Part shown: positions 24,909 to 26,370 of the stretch, piece by piece
Numbering within the stretch: the stretch's first letter is position 1
How the letters are laid out: each line of letters starts with the position of its first letter
IMG/VR virus record: IMGVR_UViG_3300031565_000314
Coordinates: 1 to 26,370 of that record
Reading direction: 5' to 3' (one strand)
Length of the DNA: 26,370 bases
Origin: a virus
Notes under the pieces: generated by a model
Database searches by the model: none
What the model saw: the letters and a program-made list of their open reading frames with translations, nothing else
What the model was told of the DNA's origin: nothing
Program-made: the position numbers and the translations under genes

Positions 24909-26370
24909 TTATTTTATCACAATAATGTTCCTGGAAACTGAGTTTTTATTACCGTTACTGTCTTCTAGTGACAAATCCAATGAATATCGACCTGCACGCT
25001 TGAATAAGTAAGTAAACCATCTACCAGTAAAGTATATATTGTCAGTCTGAGGGCTATCTATATTAACTAGATGCCATTCTGGTTTATCTTTCCCGGGTAT
25101 GTCACACATATCATATGTAAATGTAACATGCGTCAGTTTAGGTAAAATTTTACCATCATTTAAAAATCTGACATTATTATATGTTGGGTTATTAGTTTCA
25201 TGTAATTGTTCATATCTTATATCTATTCCATTAGTCCATTCTAATGTAGTCCAATCTCCGTTTCTACCGAAATGTCTAGCAACTGCTTGTATGAATACAA
25301 CTGTTTCACCATCTGTAGTTAAATCATATACTGGATTATATATAAACTTTTTAATAACTGCATCAGAACTGTTATTTAATTCTGTAGCTGCAGTTTCTAA
25401 ATCATTAGTATTAAATATATGTATACCAATACTTTCAAATGGTAAAATTTGCTCAATTAATAATTGCTCACCTATATTAACTTCATATATTCTAAAATTA
25501 GCTGGAGTATCTCCGCTTATTTTAGTTGAATCCCACCATAAATGATACGCATCATTCCATGTAGCTGAAGCTAGATTATCCCAATGATATGGTCCAGGTG
25601 TATAAAGATAATTTAATATTGGAGCATCTGGATTTGTAAAATGATATGATAACTGTTGGTCAGGATTAGTATTATTTAAAATATAATTAGCTCTATCTAA
25701 AGCTTCATATAAACTAGCATTACCTTCCCATGTAGAAGCCTGTGGAACTATAGGTAATTCCCAATCTGATGAATAACTATCCCAAGTTGCTTCCTTTGTA
25801 GTATTTGAATCCCATGTATATTCTTTTTCTTGAAATTTATAAAATCCAGAAAATTCAACATTCTTTGAAAGAACTGTAACAAAATCAGGTTGTATTTTTG
25901 ATGACATCTGGTTAAATGTATCATATAATCTCATTTCAACATTATATGTACCAGTATATGGTAAAGCTAGTGCAACTTTATTAAAATCACCTATATCACC
26001 CCTTACTGTATACTCATATGCTGCCTGCGTATCAGTTGCATCTTTCCATATTCTCCATTCTATTTCATAGAAGTTACCAATACCAAAAGTATTCCAAGTA
26101 TTTGTAGTATTGCCTGTAACGAATTTCTTTTGCATTTCAGGTTTATTTCCTGGAACACCTCCATCAATAGCAATACCATTAAATTCAACTCCTATGTTCG
26201 CAGTGAATATTTGCTTGAATCTAATAGTATCAAATAATGTATCATCATTCTTATCTTCTTTAGTAATTGTATAATATGACCAAGGCTTACCATCGTCAGT
26301 TGTAGCAGCTACTAATATCTGAGCATATAGATTATTAATAATTGTTTGCTTACTGTCTCCGAACTGAACT
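24909..26370 (-). CDS. Ig/PKD-like virion structural protein (5' end cut by window edge)
   Basis: The frame is open from the stop at 24909 to the right edge with no stop, giving about 486 visible residues. The first in-window ATG (26135) is therefore probably internal, and the true start lies beyond 26370. Two Ig or PKD-like beta units can be seen, one around LALPYTGTYNVEMRLYDTF (residues 56-74 counted from Met at 26135) and one at the C-terminus, FKRAGRYSLDLSLEDSNG, ending in IIVIK. Between them lies a Trp-rich region with TWDS, TWDS, TWEG, HWDN, TWND and WWDS elements (25527-25817). No catalytic or membrane motif is seen. Its place at the head of the structural run suggests a tail or baseplate component, perhaps one that binds sugars, though that is only a guess. 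Confidence 0.65.
   Translation of the reverse strand, partial: VQFGDSKQTIINNLYAQILVAATTDDGKPWSYYTITKEDKNDDTLFDTIRFKQIFTANIGVEFNGIAIDGGVPGNKPEMQKKFVTGNTTNTWNTFGIGNFYEIEWRIWKDATDTQAAYEYTVRGDIGDFNKVALALPYTGTYNVEMRLYDTFNQMSSKIQPDFVTVLSKNVEFSGFYKFQEKEYTWDSNTTKEATWDSYSSDWELPIVPQASTWEGNASLYEALDRANYILNNTNPDQQLSYHFTNPDAPILNYLYTPGPYHWDNLASATWNDAYHLWWDSTKISGDTPANFRIYEVNIGEQLLIEQILPFESIGIHIFNTNDLETAATELNNSSDAVIKKFIYNPVYDLTTDGETVVFIQAVARHFGRNGDWTTLEWTNGIDIRYEQLHETNNPTYNNVRFLNDGKILPKLTHVTFTYDMCDIPGKDKPEWHLVNIDSPQTDNIYFTGRWFTYLFKRAGRYSLDLSLEDSNGNKNSVSRNIIVIK

Noticed and set aside
25099-25545. Plus-strand open frame of 148 codons
   Set aside because: It lies wholly inside the right-edge minus-strand gene. 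It has no known motif and reads as cysteine- and serine-rich antisense sequence.
1-26370. tRNA genes, CRISPR arrays, insertion sequences or attachment sites
   Set aside because: The only non-coding space is the 278-base leader and gaps under 60 bases. No cloverleaf, regular spaced repeat or transposase was seen.

Overview
The window looks like part of the genome of a tailed phage related to T4 (a myovirus) that probably infects a Bacteroidota (Flavobacteria-like) host. The phage call rests on a UvsW-type helicase, a UvsY-like mediator, a gp61-like primase, a gp32-like single-stranded DNA-binding protein, a gp19-like tail tube protein, fibre genes and head proteins carrying a T4-like capsid targeting peptide. 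The host call is an inference. The DNA is very AT-rich, the starts are preceded by A/T-rich leaders with no convincing Shine-Dalgarno sequence, and all 19 visible stop codons are TAA. No integrase, tRNA, CRISPR array or insertion sequence was seen.

All 20 supported genes lie on the minus strand, so transcription runs from 26370 towards 1. Both edge genes are cut. The gene at the right edge has an open frame to the last base, and its start lies outside the window. The gene at the left edge (1-391) begins inside the window and runs off it. Packing is very tight. Most gaps are under 25 bases, and four junctions share the A of TAATG. The only sizeable non-coding stretch is 4693-4970.

Layout in transcription order: (1) 26370-7806, virion structural module. 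It holds an Ig/PKD-like protein, a 212-aa protein with a likely attachment N-terminus, three large tail or baseplate-like proteins (692, 1171 and 1660 aa), a collagen-stalked fibre (777 aa), a second fibre-like protein (320 aa), a small helical protein (82 aa) and a 742-aa structural protein with a C-terminal coiled coil. (2) 7804-7253, tail tube-like protein. (3) 7251-5717, three consecutive proteins starting with a K-T-F-x-x-F targeting-like peptide followed by an (I/L)xE site. Two of them are paralogues and the third has a glycine zipper. (4) 5711-447, DNA metabolism: RuvC-like nuclease, a structured 278-base leader, gp32-like protein, primase, a 69-aa unknown, UvsY-like and UvsW-like proteins. 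(5) 391-1, a fourth protein with the same targeting-like N-terminus.

The DNA genes would work together in recombination-dependent replication: gp32 coats single strands, UvsY loads the recombinase, UvsW remodels forks and branched intermediates, the primase starts lagging strands, and the RuvC-like nuclease resolves junctions before packaging. The most notable observations are the four-member set of probable internal head proteins, one with a membrane-type glycine zipper, and the long leader in front of the gp32-like gene, which recalls T4 gene 32 autoregulation.
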